A stretch of 64,000 nucleotides of DNA from Amyloporia xantha (lineage: Eukaryota; Basidiomycota; Agaricomycetes; Polyporales; Adustoporiaceae). The translations under genes and the position numbers were made by a program. The stretch is from assembly GCA_036971615.1 (NCBI GenBank), contig JAYKKR010000002.1, forward strand, positions 434,001 to 498,000, given 5' to 3'. Position 1 is the stretch's first letter; the number at the start of each line of letters is the position of its first letter. Shown here one piece after another: positions 49,304 to 61,109 of this stretch. A model generated the notes under the pieces. That model saw nothing but the letters and a program-made list of their open reading frames with translations, had not been told where the DNA came from and searched no databases.

Positions 49304-51085
49304 AATGGCAACTGTGGTAGATACCGTGACTTCCACGCAGTCCTCGACGACATACTCTGAGGACCAATTGCCGGAGTTCTCGCCCATGCCATGGTCTGTT
49401 CTTTGGCTACATATATTCCATGTTGTGCTGACTGGCATCCAGGACGCTGAGCGAGATTCGTGCAGCCATTCCTGCTCGTCTCCATGTACGCCAGACGTGG
49501 AAGGGTCTACTTTATCTCGCTCGCGATATCATGATGGCAGCCATCGTCTGGAGATTGGCCCTTCACATTGACCCTAGCTTCAGAAGCGAGCGTGCTGTAA
49601 ATACACTCACTCCACTTGGAGCCGAAGTCGCCCGCTGGGGGGCTTGGCTCGTTTAGTAAGTGGACGAAGTTCGGAATTCACGACAGGCAATTGACGTATG
49701 TATAGCTGGTGGTTCCAGGGTCTGATTTTCACCGGGATCTGGGTTATAGGCCATGAGGTGCGCATTTAACGCTTTTCGCTAACGTGTAGTGGCATTTATA
49801 CAGCTCTTATTCCTAGTGTGGTCATGGCGCATTCTCTGCTAGCAAGCGCGTGTGCGACGTTGTTGGATTTGTGAGTCGTGCCCGCCAGCTGAAGTTTCAT
49901 TCGCGTCAGCGATTGACAACGGCTTGAATATAGATCACACACACGTTCCTGTGGACGCCATACTTCAGCTGGCAGATATCCCACCATCGCCATCACAGCA
50001 ACCACGCGTCAATGGAACGGGATGAAGTATACGTGCCCAAGACCCGTAGCGATCTCGGTATTCCCAAGGAGGGAGAAGGATCAATCGACTACGAGGAGCT
50101 CTTAGGTGACACACCTATTTACACTCTTTTCATGCTTGTCCGACAACAAGTTTTGGCTTTCCCCGCCTACCTCCGTAAGTTGCACGTCTCTTTGATGTGC
50201 CTCGTGTGATGTGATTGACATGCTCCTGTCAATCGTAGTCTTTAACGTGTCTGGACAGAAGAATTACCCGAAATGGACGAACCACTTTGACCGTGAGTAA
50301 TAAAACGCTCTGTTACCTTGCCATTCACGTACTCAAAACCGTATACGCAGCGAATTCTGTGCTATTCACGAAGAGGCAACGCAACGTTGTGATCATATCT
50401 AACATTGGTATTGCATCTATGGTCTGGGGTGTCCTCGAGGCCAGTCGCATATGGGGTGGTTGGGAAGTTCTGAAATTCTACGGCATCCCATGGTTGCTAG
50501 TGTCTCATTGGTAAGGTCTTGGCGCTTCACCGTCGAAAAACACTGGAATTAACTGCTGTATAAGGTTCATCATGATCACCTACTTGCACCACACGGATAT
50601 CGAGCTTCCCCATTATCGAAACAATCAGTGGAACTTCCAGCGCGGTGCTGCAGCGACCGTTGATCGGAACTTCTTGGGCTGGCAGGGCCGTTTCTTCCTT
50701 CACGATGTCGCCCATTTCCATGTTATCCATCATTTCTTCCCCATGATGCCCTTCTGTGAGTCTTTGTGGGTAACGTGAACTTCAGGGGGTCTGATCGTTG
50801 TTTCTTCAGATCACGGCCCTGAGGCGACCCAGTATTTGAAGGAGTTTATAGGTAACCATTACCGGTATTCTGAGAAGCCCGTATTCAAAGCGCTCTGGGA
50901 CACTTATAATGAGTGCCAATTCGTCGAAGATGAAGGTGGGTTGCCCTGCTTTCATTTCCAGGAGCGGCTCTAACCTTTCCCTGTACGCAGGCGACGTCTT
51001 GTTCTATCGCAACAAGAAGGGTCAGGCGAAGGTGCGCCCGGCGGAACCGTTCAGGGGCTCGAAGACAGCACAGGCCGCCCATTAA
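49304..51085 (+). CDS. Delta-12 fatty acid desaturase (oleate to linoleate)
   Basis: ER membrane di-iron enzyme that introduces the second double bond into oleoyl chains. The ATG at 49304 begins MATVVDTVTST. After splicing, TLSEIRAAIPARLHVRQTW precedes the first span. All three histidine boxes are present: HECGH (rebuilt across an intron as GHE|CGHGAF), HRHHS in SWQISHHRHHSNHAS, and the C-terminal HVIHHFFPMMPF. Further family marks are GWQGRFFLHDVAHFH and FIMITYLHHTD. Eight or more introns, several in conserved motifs; length about 440 residues, as usual for fungal FAD2-type enzymes. The protein ends KTAQAAH. The metal ligands are intact, so it should be active. Distinction from omega-3 or bifunctional desaturases is by overall resemblance only. 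Confidence 0.93.
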
Positions 51086-51930
51086 TTAACGAGCCACCGC
51101 TCGCGAAGCTTCTAGCGGGCCGCTGCTACTATCTCATCTCCTCAATTTATTCATCATGTTCTTTGTTCCTCGCGTAGCCATTAGTGTGGCTCACCCCAAT
51201 ATAGCGTTTGGAACTCACCATATCACTGTATTGGGTTCTTGTACAGGTATCGAATCGAATTAGATCATCGCTGTTGTTGTATCACCATATACGTTCGTGT
51301 CATAGTCCTGTGTATGAGCTTAGAATCACTGTTTGATGTGCTTAATGCGCATGCATATCAGAATCGACTGTGCTGTGCACCGCCTTCTAACCTCAGAATT
51401 GACCAGAGCGCTGTATTGACGATCCCTGAGTGACATGGATGTACGTTAATCCTCACCGGTTCCAACACGCTGAACCACATGGATCATCCCGCGAAGTATC
51501 AGAAGAACACATCTAGAGCTGTCGCTGTTGCATCGGGGTCATCCTCGTGGCATGCATAATGCAGGTGTATGGAACGACTAGAGCGACACGTAGAAGGTCC
51601 GTTCAGCCGCAGGCACTCTGATCCTGATGTCTTTACGTAGCCGCATGAGATCGCAAGAACGGATTCAGAATGGAATAGACTGGGAATTACAACAGTAAAT
51701 TGCGGGGATCAGCGAAGTACGACAGTATTGCGCACAGATTCCGGAGAACGGACACGAGATAAGACAGCGGGATGGTCATGCGCGGACGGAGGATAAGAAT
51801 ACAGAGATGGCTGTTTGCCCTTGATCAATAGTACTGGCTGAGAGTGAGGACGAATATGTTTGGTGCGGAAAAGCCGAGCCGCTGCTTAGCGTAGTTGTCT
51901 CGCTTGGATAACTTCTCGAAATATTGCCTC
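51086..51930. other. Convergent 3' flank of desaturase and DUF6699 genes
   Basis: About 850 nt with no supported gene, between the stops of two converging genes. Confidence 0.45.
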
Positions 51931-52615
51931 TCACGGAGCCAATCTGAATGGCCGCGGGCGCACGTCAGTGGCACAGTCACGAAACCTTTCCAGGTCGCTC
52001 AACGCACCAGCTCGTTTTAACCTAGGCGAGGCGGACTGCGCCGCTGGTGAGTAATACGACCAGGCCGCGTTCGAACTCCCCGATGCGAAGCGTTTGATCT
52101 GGTCTTGGATGCGGGGAGGGAGCACCTCCAGTTCCTTATCAGTCACTGCGTTGTCGGCATAGCTGTAAAAACAAAACAAGCTAGTTGAGCGTCCGCGATA
52201 CCGCAATTCGAAATTCAATCGTGGCGCACTCTCTCCAGAGGGTCGTACAGACATCGCTCAAGGTCACGCCCTGTGGGTTCTTGACGATTGTGCACCATGG
52301 GCTCATTTCGGTTATGATGATGAGTTGTTCCACGCGCGGGAGCGTCGCCGGCTCATCCTTTGCGACGAAGGGCAGGTCGCGATCTCGCGCTTCGGCGTTA
52401 TAGCCAGCAGTCTGCCCTGTAGAGGGGATGCGAAGATATGAATAAGACTCTTGCCATAGGGCGATTCGAGATATAGTCCCACCTGTTGTGATGTTGAATA
52501 TGAGCTGGAAGCCGTTGTCTGTGGCGGCGAGAATTGGATGCAGCTCAAGCTCGACGCCCTCCAAGAGGTACAGATCCGTCTGGGTAAGCACGGGGCCATC
52601 TGTCTCATACGCCAC
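51931..52615 (-). CDS. Short DUF6699 domain protein
   Basis: A compact DUF6699 protein of about 200 residues without the proline-rich extension of its relative at 43547. It starts MAYETDGPVLTQTDLYLLEG. The domain shows VELELHPIL, LIFNITTGG, DEPATLPRVEQLIIITEMSP, WCTIVKNPQGVTLSDVC and TTLWRE. An intron then leads to YADNAVTDKELEVLPPRIQD and a basic C-terminus. PATLPRV and GVT..DVC correspond to PATWPRV and GVTCGDV in the other copy, showing common ancestry despite low identity. Function unknown. It is divergent from the CCDC124 homologue and may share a promoter region with it. Confidence 0.72.
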
Positions 52616-53220
52616 GGTCGTTTAGGCCTCAGGATCGACATTATCTGAGTGCTACAGAGAACGCACAGCAGGTCCCTACTGCCCATTTCCCAATGTTGTC
52701 GGCCATGTTGATTGATTTTGCGAGAGTCGCAGAGGTGAGTACTGGTAGTTGGCTTCGCGAGCGTGACGAAAGCTTGCGAATAAATGAAGGTATGAGAGTC
52801 GACAGTTCCGTACCTATAAAGTCTAGCAGAAGTACAGGGCCCGGAGTTATAGAGCAGTGCTCAGTTTACTGAGTCAGATGAGCCTCGAGGCCATGCGCGG
52901 GGCAGTGGCGCGCTTGCATATCAGATTGCACCTCGATGACTGAAAGGAGCATGTTCCATTATAGCTTTTAAACCATAAAAGAAAGAACTGCATCGAGTTC
53001 TCTAGATATATTATTGTTTTCAAGGAGAAAGTTGGACTGAGTAGAGACGACGGCGGATGGTTTGCATGAGCTGGCACAGCCTGAGCTGCATAGATAAGAT
53101 TAGATCCTCGATGACAAGATTCGGGTCCGGCGTGAGAGGTGAGGGTCTCATTTCTTGACTTCAATCTTCTCAATCTAGCTACTTTCACCAGACTACCATC
53201 GACTTACATTTCTCTGAATT
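52616..53220. promoter_or_regulatory. Divergent promoter region
   Basis: 605 nt between the DUF6699 and CCDC124-like starts, which are transcribed away from each other. No extra gene seen. Confidence 0.45.
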
Positions 53221-54233
53221 ATGGCACCAAAGGGAGGGAACGCGAAAAAGGAATCTGGCCGGGCTAAAAAGGCGGAGAACGAGGCGAAGAAGAACGCAGC
53301 GGCTGAGGCTGACAAAGTATGTTCCACATTCGACATATCGGATGCGTTATGAATGATAGCGGTATTCTAGGAGCGGAAGGAGGCAGAGAAATGGGATGAT
53401 GGATCAAAGACAAAGAAAGCAAAGGAGGACAAAGAGGAGAAACGACGAGCAGAGCAGGCTCGCAAGGCCGAAAACGCACGCCTACTGGCGGAGGAAGAGG
53501 CTGCTGCGCCTGCGAAAGTGAAGGCTGCACCTAAAGCCGGTGGCAAGAAGGCTGCACCGAAGCCTGCGGGACCTGGCGCCATCGCAGCGAGTGGAAGCCT
53601 TGGGGGCGTGTCGAGCGGTGAGAGGGAGGGATCAGAAAGGCCGGAGGAGCCTGAGGTCTTTGCTGCCACCGGAATCGATAACGCCCTTGATCTCCTTGAA
53701 GTTGTGACTGCGAAGATGGACAAAGCGAGTGTGGGATCCCAGGCGGCCGGACTGGAGAGACACCCTGAGGTAGATGCACTATCCTCGTCGATCGATGTTG
53801 TCTTGCTGACTCCGGTCTACGCCCAGCGACGATTCAAGGCTGCATTCGAAGCTTACAAGGAACGCGAACTGCCCAATATACGCAAAGAGGTATGTTTTAC
53901 GTTGATATGGATTTATGAGGTCAGGCACCTACATCATGATCTACCAGCATCCAGGCTTGCGACTACAGCAATACCAGGTAAGCTCAGCCATAATTAGGCA
54001 GTCTCAAGCATTGTGGTGACTGGCGTCTGTAGGATCTTCTTTTCAAGCAATTCCAGAAGTCCCCGGAGAATCCGTAGGTGGTCTGCCGGCGTCGATTTGG
54101 ATATACTCTTAACTATAATGTATGAAGGTTCAACCAGGTCACAATCTCATACGACGCCACCAAAGACGAGAGAGTGGATGCGCTCAAGAAGAGGAACCTT
54201 GCTGTCGAAGATAGGCTGCGCAAACAGTCTTAA
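53221..54233 (+). CDS. CCDC124-family ribosome-associated protein
   Basis: The N-terminal half is highly charged: MAPKGGNAKKESGRAKKAEN, then after an intron ERKEAEKWDDGSKTKKAKED and a Lys/Glu/Ala-rich coiled coil. The middle is a flexible Ala/Gly/Pro linker. The conserved C-terminal part contains TGIDNALDLLEVV, RRFKAAFEAYKERELPNIRK, then after short exons HPGLRLQQYQDLLFKQFQKSP and the ending DALKKRNLAVEDRLRKQ. This order is that of CCDC124 in animals; the yeast relatives are the Lso proteins. Known members bind the ribosomal decoding and GTPase-centre region and help ribosomes restart after dormancy. Length about 265 residues, normal for the family. No defect seen. Placement of the small internal exons (53890-54130) is approximate. 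Confidence 0.86.
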
Positions 54234-54806
54234 GCAGCATGCCGCTTCTTTCTTGCTGTACGGCAGGGGCTCCCGGGGCATTCCCTCCGGCCGAGGTAGC
54301 GGCGGTGCAGTTGGTGAGCAAATTCGACCAAGACCTGTATATGCCGAGGGTGGCGGTGACATCTGATGTATGCGTTTGTCGGTGAGACTCTGCTCTGTAT
54401 ATCGTTGGAATGTTGCTCGACTAGGACGTTAGCGAATGTAAGATAGATCCAGAAGCACGTACGAATCATTTGTAAAATTCATTTTTCATTGCAATGCTAT
54501 CCTCCGACCTCATAATAAAATCCTTGTGTTCGCATTAATTCCTTCTCAAGCCAAGCGCAACGATCTACGTCTTGGCCTCCGCAGTCTCGCCTAACAATTG
54601 CGACGGCCCAGCACCGTAATAACAGCACTGCAAATGCACGGCACGGTGCCTTCCACGAGAAAAGGAAGGACTGTGTAGCTGTTTACGTAATCGCATGATT
54701 TTCGCATAAGTTCGCGCGGCGCGCTGGAGGGTGGAGCAAACTTCCTCTTCGTACATCCACCTCGACCATACTCTATTCTGCACAAGCGCAAGCAAGCAGA
54801 TACACA
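54234..54806. promoter_or_regulatory. Intergenic region upstream of calcipressin
   Basis: 573 nt between two genes on the same strand; 3' UTR of the CCDC124 homologue and promoter of the calcipressin gene. No coding signal. Confidence 0.4.
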
Positions 54807-55599
54807 ATGGCGGTACCACACTCACCTCCTACATGTTCATCTCCATCACCACCATCTCTGACAAGCAATTCAGGGCCGCCAACACCACATCGTACGAATA
54901 CGCTCGTGATCACCCAATTGCCCCCAGCGTTTTTTGAGCCCCTTATACTCGAGACTCTACACAACCATTTCGCCACGTATGGTCCAATATACGCGTGGGC
55001 CCCCTGAAGTCTTTTGCGCGTATCATATTGGTCTACTATTCCGAGGACGACGCAGAACATGTCAAGCAAGAGTGTGACTCTCTGATCATCGACTCAACCC
55101 AGAACAGGTTCGTGGGCATGTCTCTGACAGGATATTGTGTGTCTGATATCTGTTCAGCCCTTTGACAACGCTCAGGGTGTGGCGTGCTGACCCAACATCC
55201 ATTGTGTCGCCCGAGGGGAATACAGCCAACGGCAATATCTACCTCCGACCCCCAGAACTCGAGAAGAACTTCCTCATCTCGCCACCAGGCTCTCCTCCCG
55301 TCGGCTGGGAGCCCATCCGCGAAGATCCACCAAATGCGACGCCCCTCGCGGACGACCTGATCGCTGCGCTTCGCAAGCTGAAACTCCAGGAGGAGCACCG
55401 CAACCGGGTACCTGGCGTAGAGGTTCTGCTTGAGCCACAGGATGGCGTCGGTATCGGCGTGTATGTCGAAGATTGCGACGGTGGTGAGGGCGGACGTCCG
55501 GCCGAAGAAGAGGACTGGGCGTATGGTGACATGTCGCCTGCAAGGGCGAGGTGGAAGCCTCTTCCTACGTCACGGCCCCCTCCCGCTGTGAGCACTTGA
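54807..55599 (+). pseudogene. Calcipressin (calcineurin regulator), with a 1-base frame break
   Basis: Calcipressins (RCAN/Rcn1) bind calcineurin and tune Ca2+ signalling. The N-terminus is Ser/Pro-rich, followed by the RRM-like domain (NTLVITQLPPAFFEPLILET, TYGPIYAWAP). A GTTCGT..TTCAG intron precedes SPLTTLRVWRADPT, and the calcineurin-docking signature FLISPPGSPPVGW follows. The acidic/proline tail ends PPPAVST. The frame breaks inside the RRM: at a run of five C (55000-55004) the reading WAP hits TGA, while one more base would give WAPLKSFARIILVYY. No usable intron spans the point. As given, the product stops after 66 codons; the rest looks conserved, which favours a homopolymer error over true decay. 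Classified as broken only because of the sequence as supplied. Confidence 0.8.
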
Positions 55600-56283
55600 T
55601 TATTCGGGCTGGTGAGTGTCAGGCATATTTCGTTCTGTATTCTTTGTAGTCTTCCTGTTTCATGTGATGATACCATACTCAGACCTGTACCGAGACCTTT
55701 ACGTCCGTGCGGATATCCAGTATTGCCTATTAAAATTTCTGATTCATATTCTTTCATCGCTCTCTCTGTTTCGCTTCTTTGACTAACGCTCTATCAGTCC
55801 AGGAATTCATGTCGCCGTGCAGCTATCTGTCTTCTCTATGTGTACTGGTGAGTGTCTCTACCTGTTGTTCTTAGTATACGATGAGAAACTTTCAGACCTG
55901 TTCTGACGGACACAGTCCAATATGGAGAAAAACAAAATTATTGCCAATTGTTCCTTCTGATATTCCGTTCGCCCCTCTTGTGATTGACACGCAGCGTGCT
56001 GACTAGTCTTGCCTGTGTTTAGATACCTCTCTTGGGAACTTAATATGTACTATGGGACTCTTGTGGATCTGTCTATCCTTGTTTTCTTCAGCCATTCCGT
56101 CTAGAAGATATGTACTTTTTATGCATCATATCATGTATCATGGACATCTGCCTGTAGACCGCTGCATTCGTGTATGTTATCAATAGGAAATCCGTTGCAT
56201 TATAACTGTGGTTACAATTGCGCCGCGAATCATAGTATGAAGTGCGAAGCAAAACTCTTTCACCTCATGTCATCCATGTTAGC
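55600..56283. other. Convergent 3' flank
   Basis: AT-richer spacer between the calcipressin stop and the PL14-like gene's stop. No supported gene. Confidence 0.45.
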
Positions 56284-58125
56284 TCAGTTGTTGATAGTCA
56301 TCGAAAAATCCTTGAACCATGCATATTGATCTTTGGGTGTCGCATACTCTTGCTCATGACCACCGAAGAACGTGCTAGATATCAAAACCGTATGTTGAGT
56401 GAGAGCGGGTCCAGATCACAATCAACACTGACCTGAAGAACAGTCCGGTAAATCTGACAGGTTGTGACGGGTCCCCCGAGTCTGCGTCGTCGATAACGAA
56501 TGAAATGTCTGTAGGATTTGCAGAGGGGTAAACCACCGTCGTGGTCATCGTCGTGGGCGTGATGACCTGCGTAACAGGGGAAGCGTTCGCAGTGCTCGTG
56601 CTCGTGGTGATGTACATTTCATGCACTAACGTCACGTTGGGCCGCGCGGTAGTACCCATGAAGCCCGCTAGGATGGCCGACGCCACGGCGTCCGTCACTG
56701 GTAATTCGTCGAACGCCGTAGGCGACGGAAGAAGAGCCGGCTCCGACACCGAGTCCTCTGGATCGTCACGAAGTACGAGAACACCATTCCCAGGCCAAAA
56801 CGCCACGCGCACCAGCAGATTGCCCAGGAGATCACCCAGAGAGTCACCAGAATCGGATGATGATCCAGCAGGAGCCGTGCTGACGATCTCGTCCGGCTGG
56901 TCGTACGCGTCGTCGGATTCATCTGAGTCGTCGTCTCCCGAATCATCGGGCGGCTGGGGAGCATCGCGGTAGAAGACGTCGGACCGATCGATGACGAGCT
57001 GGCCGTTGACCTCTAGGACAAACCCGCCGTCTTGTACACCTGGGGTGTTGAGCGAGACCGTCTGACGGACGTGGGTCCATCCTCCGGCGGTGAAGTTGAA
57101 TGATCCCCTTCCGATTGACAAACCGTACGCTGCGTCGCAGACTGACAGAGGCGGCGTCTGGCAGAGAGCGTCTGTCTGCTTATCCTTCGGTGCGTACTGA
57201 CGATGAAGATTTTGAGCAAGTGCACAGCGTATGTAGCATAGGGATCTACCACACTCACGAGATAGAGTTCCCCAGCACCACCAGCTCTCCACATGAGGCG
57301 AGTGCTGAAGCATGTGACAGCCGCATCGCCTCCAGAGCACCCAGTGTGTCCGCCGTAAATGCCAGGCAGCTTCCCGCCCTGCACCCAATCGAAGTCGACC
57401 GGAAAGAACACGCTATATTCCAGCGACACGTTCTGCGCATCGTGCAGACTGAGTGGCGTAGCATAGAAATCTGCGCCTCCCTGCGGTTCTGAGGCCGGGT
57501 TGATGGAGTCCGCGGGATAGAACAGCTGCATGACGGAGCTGGCATTCACCCACGACGGCACCGTGCTCGGGGACGTTGTATTGCCTGCTGCAGCATCCGC
57601 CATGACTGCGAGCGTGACTGCGGTGGTATCGACCGGCATCACGTTCACGATGTGAAGGTTTTGCTGGCCGGAAGCAAAATTTGTGATATTGAACGCTGCC
57701 AGGTCTACCATTTGGGCAGGCGCCGTCCATGCCGTTTGAACGACTGGTGGTGGTGGCAATGGCGAGATGGTGACCACTTCTGTGAGTGTTTGCGTAGGCG
57801 CGGAGACGGTGACCGTGGAAGGCGGCGCGGTTATTGTCGCAGTCACCGTGTTGGTCAGAACATCGGTAATGACCACAGGTGTTGATGATGCGACAGCTCC
57901 GCTGGGGACAGGTGCCGGAGGATTTTGATAGGCAGGCGAGAGCAAGAGAGACGTTACAGAGCCAGACGGTTCGATTATTGCCACTGCAGTAGGTATACTT
58001 GCAGAGCTAACAACGTCGGTTACCCAGACAGTCTCTGCTGTAGTCACATTTCCTGTAGAATTGAAAGGTATGGCAGCACAGCTCGAAATCGCGAAGGTGA
58101 AGGCTAGCAACCGTGCGAGGGCCAT
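56284..58125 (-). CDS. Secreted polysaccharide lyase family 14-like protein
   Basis: Predicted extracellular lyase acting on uronic-acid polysaccharides. It starts MALARLLAFTFAISSCAAIP, a signal peptide, then about 110 residues rich in Thr/Val/Pro/Ser (likely O-glycosylated linker). The catalytic-type domain follows: FFPVDFDWVQGGKLPGIYGG, HTGCSGGDAAVTCFSTRLMW, an intron, YAPKDKQTDALCQT, YGLSIGRGSFNFTAGGWTHV and GVQDGGFVLEVNGQ. An unusual acidic insert (DDSGDDDSDESDD) interrupts the fold near residue 400. The C-terminal exon (TFFGGHEQEYATPKDQYAWF) is reached by a GTCAGT..CTAG intron. That exon is easily missed, as reading through the intron gives an unrelated tail. The stop after SMTINN lies at 56284. 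Length about 580 residues. Activity on a specific substrate is inferred from the family only. Confidence 0.83.
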
Positions 58126-59034
58126 TTCGACGAAGCCAAAGTGACATACAGGCAGGAAGATGTCGTCTGGAGGATAAGATTAATGCGACAGTGAGATTAT
58201 GATCCCACCCAGGCTGAAACCGAATAGTGCGAGTGTAAGACATACTGTGTCAAAAACGCATCGTGCCGAGACGGTGCCCGCAAGCCTGGTGGATGTTGCT
58301 AGGCCAGAGCTCAAAGACGTCTGAGATCCTATCAGCGCAAGTAGCAGCATGGGCCATATAGAAATGGGTCTACTAGAAGATTCAAATATTCAAGAACTCA
58401 ATATTCAATCTCAATGGCGGTCGGGACTGATATGCCACAGCTACCCAATTTAGAAGGTGGACTGCCTTTCCGAACGGATCTGAAAACCCGCTTATAAAGC
58501 GTTCTGTGATACTTGCGTAGGGGTCGAAAATCGGGACTCTTAGTCCTATAAGACATTAATTGTCTTTTTGAGCCTCAAATGAAGTGTATGCACAACAGAA
58601 GGCAGAATGTCTAGACAAGGAATGCGCAGTGAATATTTGTTGTACCCGTTGAAAACGAGACTCATACCAAACGGGACATGGATGATGAATCGAACAGAAG
58701 GTCACTTTGCGGGGCCACCTTCCAATACATGGGTCGAAACAAATCAACTGAGTCAGTTGTCTGTATCGTTTCGAATGGCTTATCAGAACAAGCATCGGAG
58801 ACAACGCACACACTGATGAATACAACGCCTTCACAATATATTTATTCAGAACACAATTTGGATAGACAGAGCTCCATACACGATCTGCTAGTAAGCACAT
58901 ACATCAACGGAGGCCTATATGTATTTGCACAACACACCTCAAACTAGCGATCAGACTCTCAAGCTTCAATCACGAAATCGTTACAGCCTACGGTTGACCT
59001 GTTCCACATTCAACGTCAGACGCAGATAATGAAA
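58126..59034. other. Intergenic between PL14-like gene and F-box relic
   Basis: Promoter side of the PL14-like gene plus the 3' flank of the F-box relic. Short overlapping ORFs only. Confidence 0.45.
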
Positions 59035-60642
59035 TTATCTGTACTTCGAACATACCAGGTGAATCTGACTGCATTTCCCCCGCAAATCATCATGGCTTGT
59101 ATTCCGCGGGGAGGGAGCTGAAACCCAGCCGAAATGCCGCAAAAAGGTTCGGAATAACTTCTGAATTTCCTCTGAGATCTGTACAGAAGCACGAGCTTCG
59201 AGCGCGACAATTTCCTTCACACCGAGTTGTCGAATGCGACTTGCATGGAAACGAGAATTCAGCAGCGATAGGAGCACGATGACCAGATTGTCCGAAGCGT
59301 TATGAACCGTAAGGCTTTCCAGCCAGGGAAAGTACTACCTATGACCTTCCCCGAACCACGATAACGATCCTAGCATTAGTATGACGTATTGCTCGTCGTC
59401 CATATTAGACACAATATGTGTAGCTCCGAAGAAGCCAGAGAGGTGCCAGAGGTCTGATATAGATTCTTTCATCGGTAAGTCCGTCTTGGCTTCGAAAGAA
59501 AGTGTGTGTAGAGAAGGAAATCGAGCTGGATGTTACCGAATGCATAGTGGTGACTCTGCGTCAAGTTCGTTATCGCGGAAAGTGATATGGGCCAATTCTG
59601 GAGCACGGATGTGAGTGAGAATCCCGTTGATCTTTTCGTGCTCCATATCCGACAATACAAGCGTTTCTAGTAATGCGAAATGAGCTTGCAGTTCAGGATC
59701 ATTAAGTACATCGTCATTGGCGGATTTAACATCCAACGCTAGAGGTCCGAGCTGGAGATGACGCAGGGCTTTTAAGGACTCCAGGCTTTTCAGGAATGTG
59801 AGTTCCTCATTAGCAACTGCAACCCTTGTGGTTTGGCTCCCGGTGAGGCTTTCAATCATCGGACAGCCCTTTAGCACATTCACCAATCTGACACCGACAG
59901 GCATCGATCGTAATTGCAGAGTGGACAGACTTGAAGCTGAGAACCCGCCGCTGAAGAAGTCCAATTCCGCACGGCTGTACCTCCGCGGCAGAAGATCCAG
60001 GCATTGCACTTCCATTCGCTCTAAAGATCCCGCTGACCCGACAAGAAGCGGCGCGAAGGATTCTTCAAGCTGGTCGCATTGAGTGATGTCCCAAGATATG
60101 TCGACAGATCGCCAGCGTTGCACATGTTGTGCAAGTAAGGACATCGCAGAATATATGTAAGTAGGGTCTGTGTCCCGAGAATCGCTGTGCTTATTACAGT
60201 GTCGTCTTCTACGTTCCCATTGAATGATGATGTCGATTTTGCATGAACCTGTTCTTTCTAGGAGCGACTGAATGAAGGAGATTGGCGGGTAGTGTTGGAG
60301 AGAGATGTAGATTGTGGACCAAACGGAGGGTGTGCCAGTCATGACAGAGCGCCATACTCTCGATACGGAAGCAACGCGAAGGACAAGCCGTACTCTTTCG
60401 AGGTGGTCCAGTCCCTCCGTGCTTTGCTCGATAATGAGCAACGCAATGTCTACCGGCATGCGCTCGAACGGGGCTAGCGTGCGCTTTGGATGGAGCAACG
60501 AATGAGGAGATGTCCCCATCCAGAAACATCGAGTGCTTACCTGTGCTTCGTCTGTGTTGACATTTGCCGCAGTCCACAAAACATCACTGTCTGATGACGA
60601 TGTGACTACCCCGTCAGCGCCGACTGAAGGCCGACCATCCAT
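59035..60642 (-). pseudogene. F-box/LRR paralogue broken by two in-frame stops
   Basis: Same family as the gene at 39242. The F-box is intact (KRTLAPFERMPVDIALLIIE, SRVWRSVMTGTPSVWSTIYI), then a degenerate LRR region (HVQRWRSVDISW, LSTLQLRSMPVG, LRHLQLGPLALD). At 59533-59535 a TAA stops the frame after LCIR. The same frame then continues with family-like sequence (ARFPSLHTLSFEAKTDLP, YVILMLGSLSWFGEGHR) to a TAG at 59335-59337. It resumes again with YFPWLESLTVHN and LFRTFLRHFGWV to 59035. The paralogue reads RLPSLRSLCIEP and LFPNLVSVKIY at the matching places. I found no short in-frame intron that removes either stop. Translation as given would yield 369 residues, so a truncated F-box protein may still be made. 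Confidence 0.75.
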
Positions 60643-60965
60643 ATTGATAGGCTCGTCTGTTCAACTTTGCACCTACGTACTCTTGTTGCGCGGTCGAAGC
60701 CTCAGTTCGATGGAATAACAGTGCGAGCTGGGAGAGTCTGAGTCAACGATAGTCTGCGACGCTGCGGTGGTAAGGCGGCGTCAGCGCCACTCGAGCTCTT
60801 GGCAAATAAGTATCTTCCAGCGGGATAGCTGGTCTCGAGTGATCCTTGGGCCCGTAATCGCAGTGGTGGAATACGCCGACAACTAGCAAGACGATAAGTG
60901 TATTACATTAGTCGACGTAGTGTAACTACTGAAAGCTTGAGGTTTGCATGACCGTTGAAACTCCC

Positions 60966-60991
60966 TTGTGGCTGCCGATCGGCAGCCACAA
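60966..60991. repeat. 26-bp perfect palindrome
   Basis: Two 13-base halves (TTGTGGCTGCCGA and its reverse complement) with no spacer. It could be a cruciform, a dimeric regulator site, or the tip of an element that includes the nearby AACTTTT block. Confidence 0.6.
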
Positions 60992-61015
60992 AGGCGTGCT
61001 GGGGAGTAGAAATAA

Positions 61016-61109
61016 AGTTACTTTTTCGACGAACTTTGGCAACTTTTCCTCACCAGATAGACCGGAGGTAACTTTTCCCACGCTGGCGACATCGTTACTT
61101 TTAACTTCT
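61016..61109. repeat. AACTTTT-rich block, left
   Basis: Several spaced copies of AACTTT, GTTACTTTT and AACTTTTCC on the plus strand. Matches the motif of the block at 61956..62085. Confidence 0.45.
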
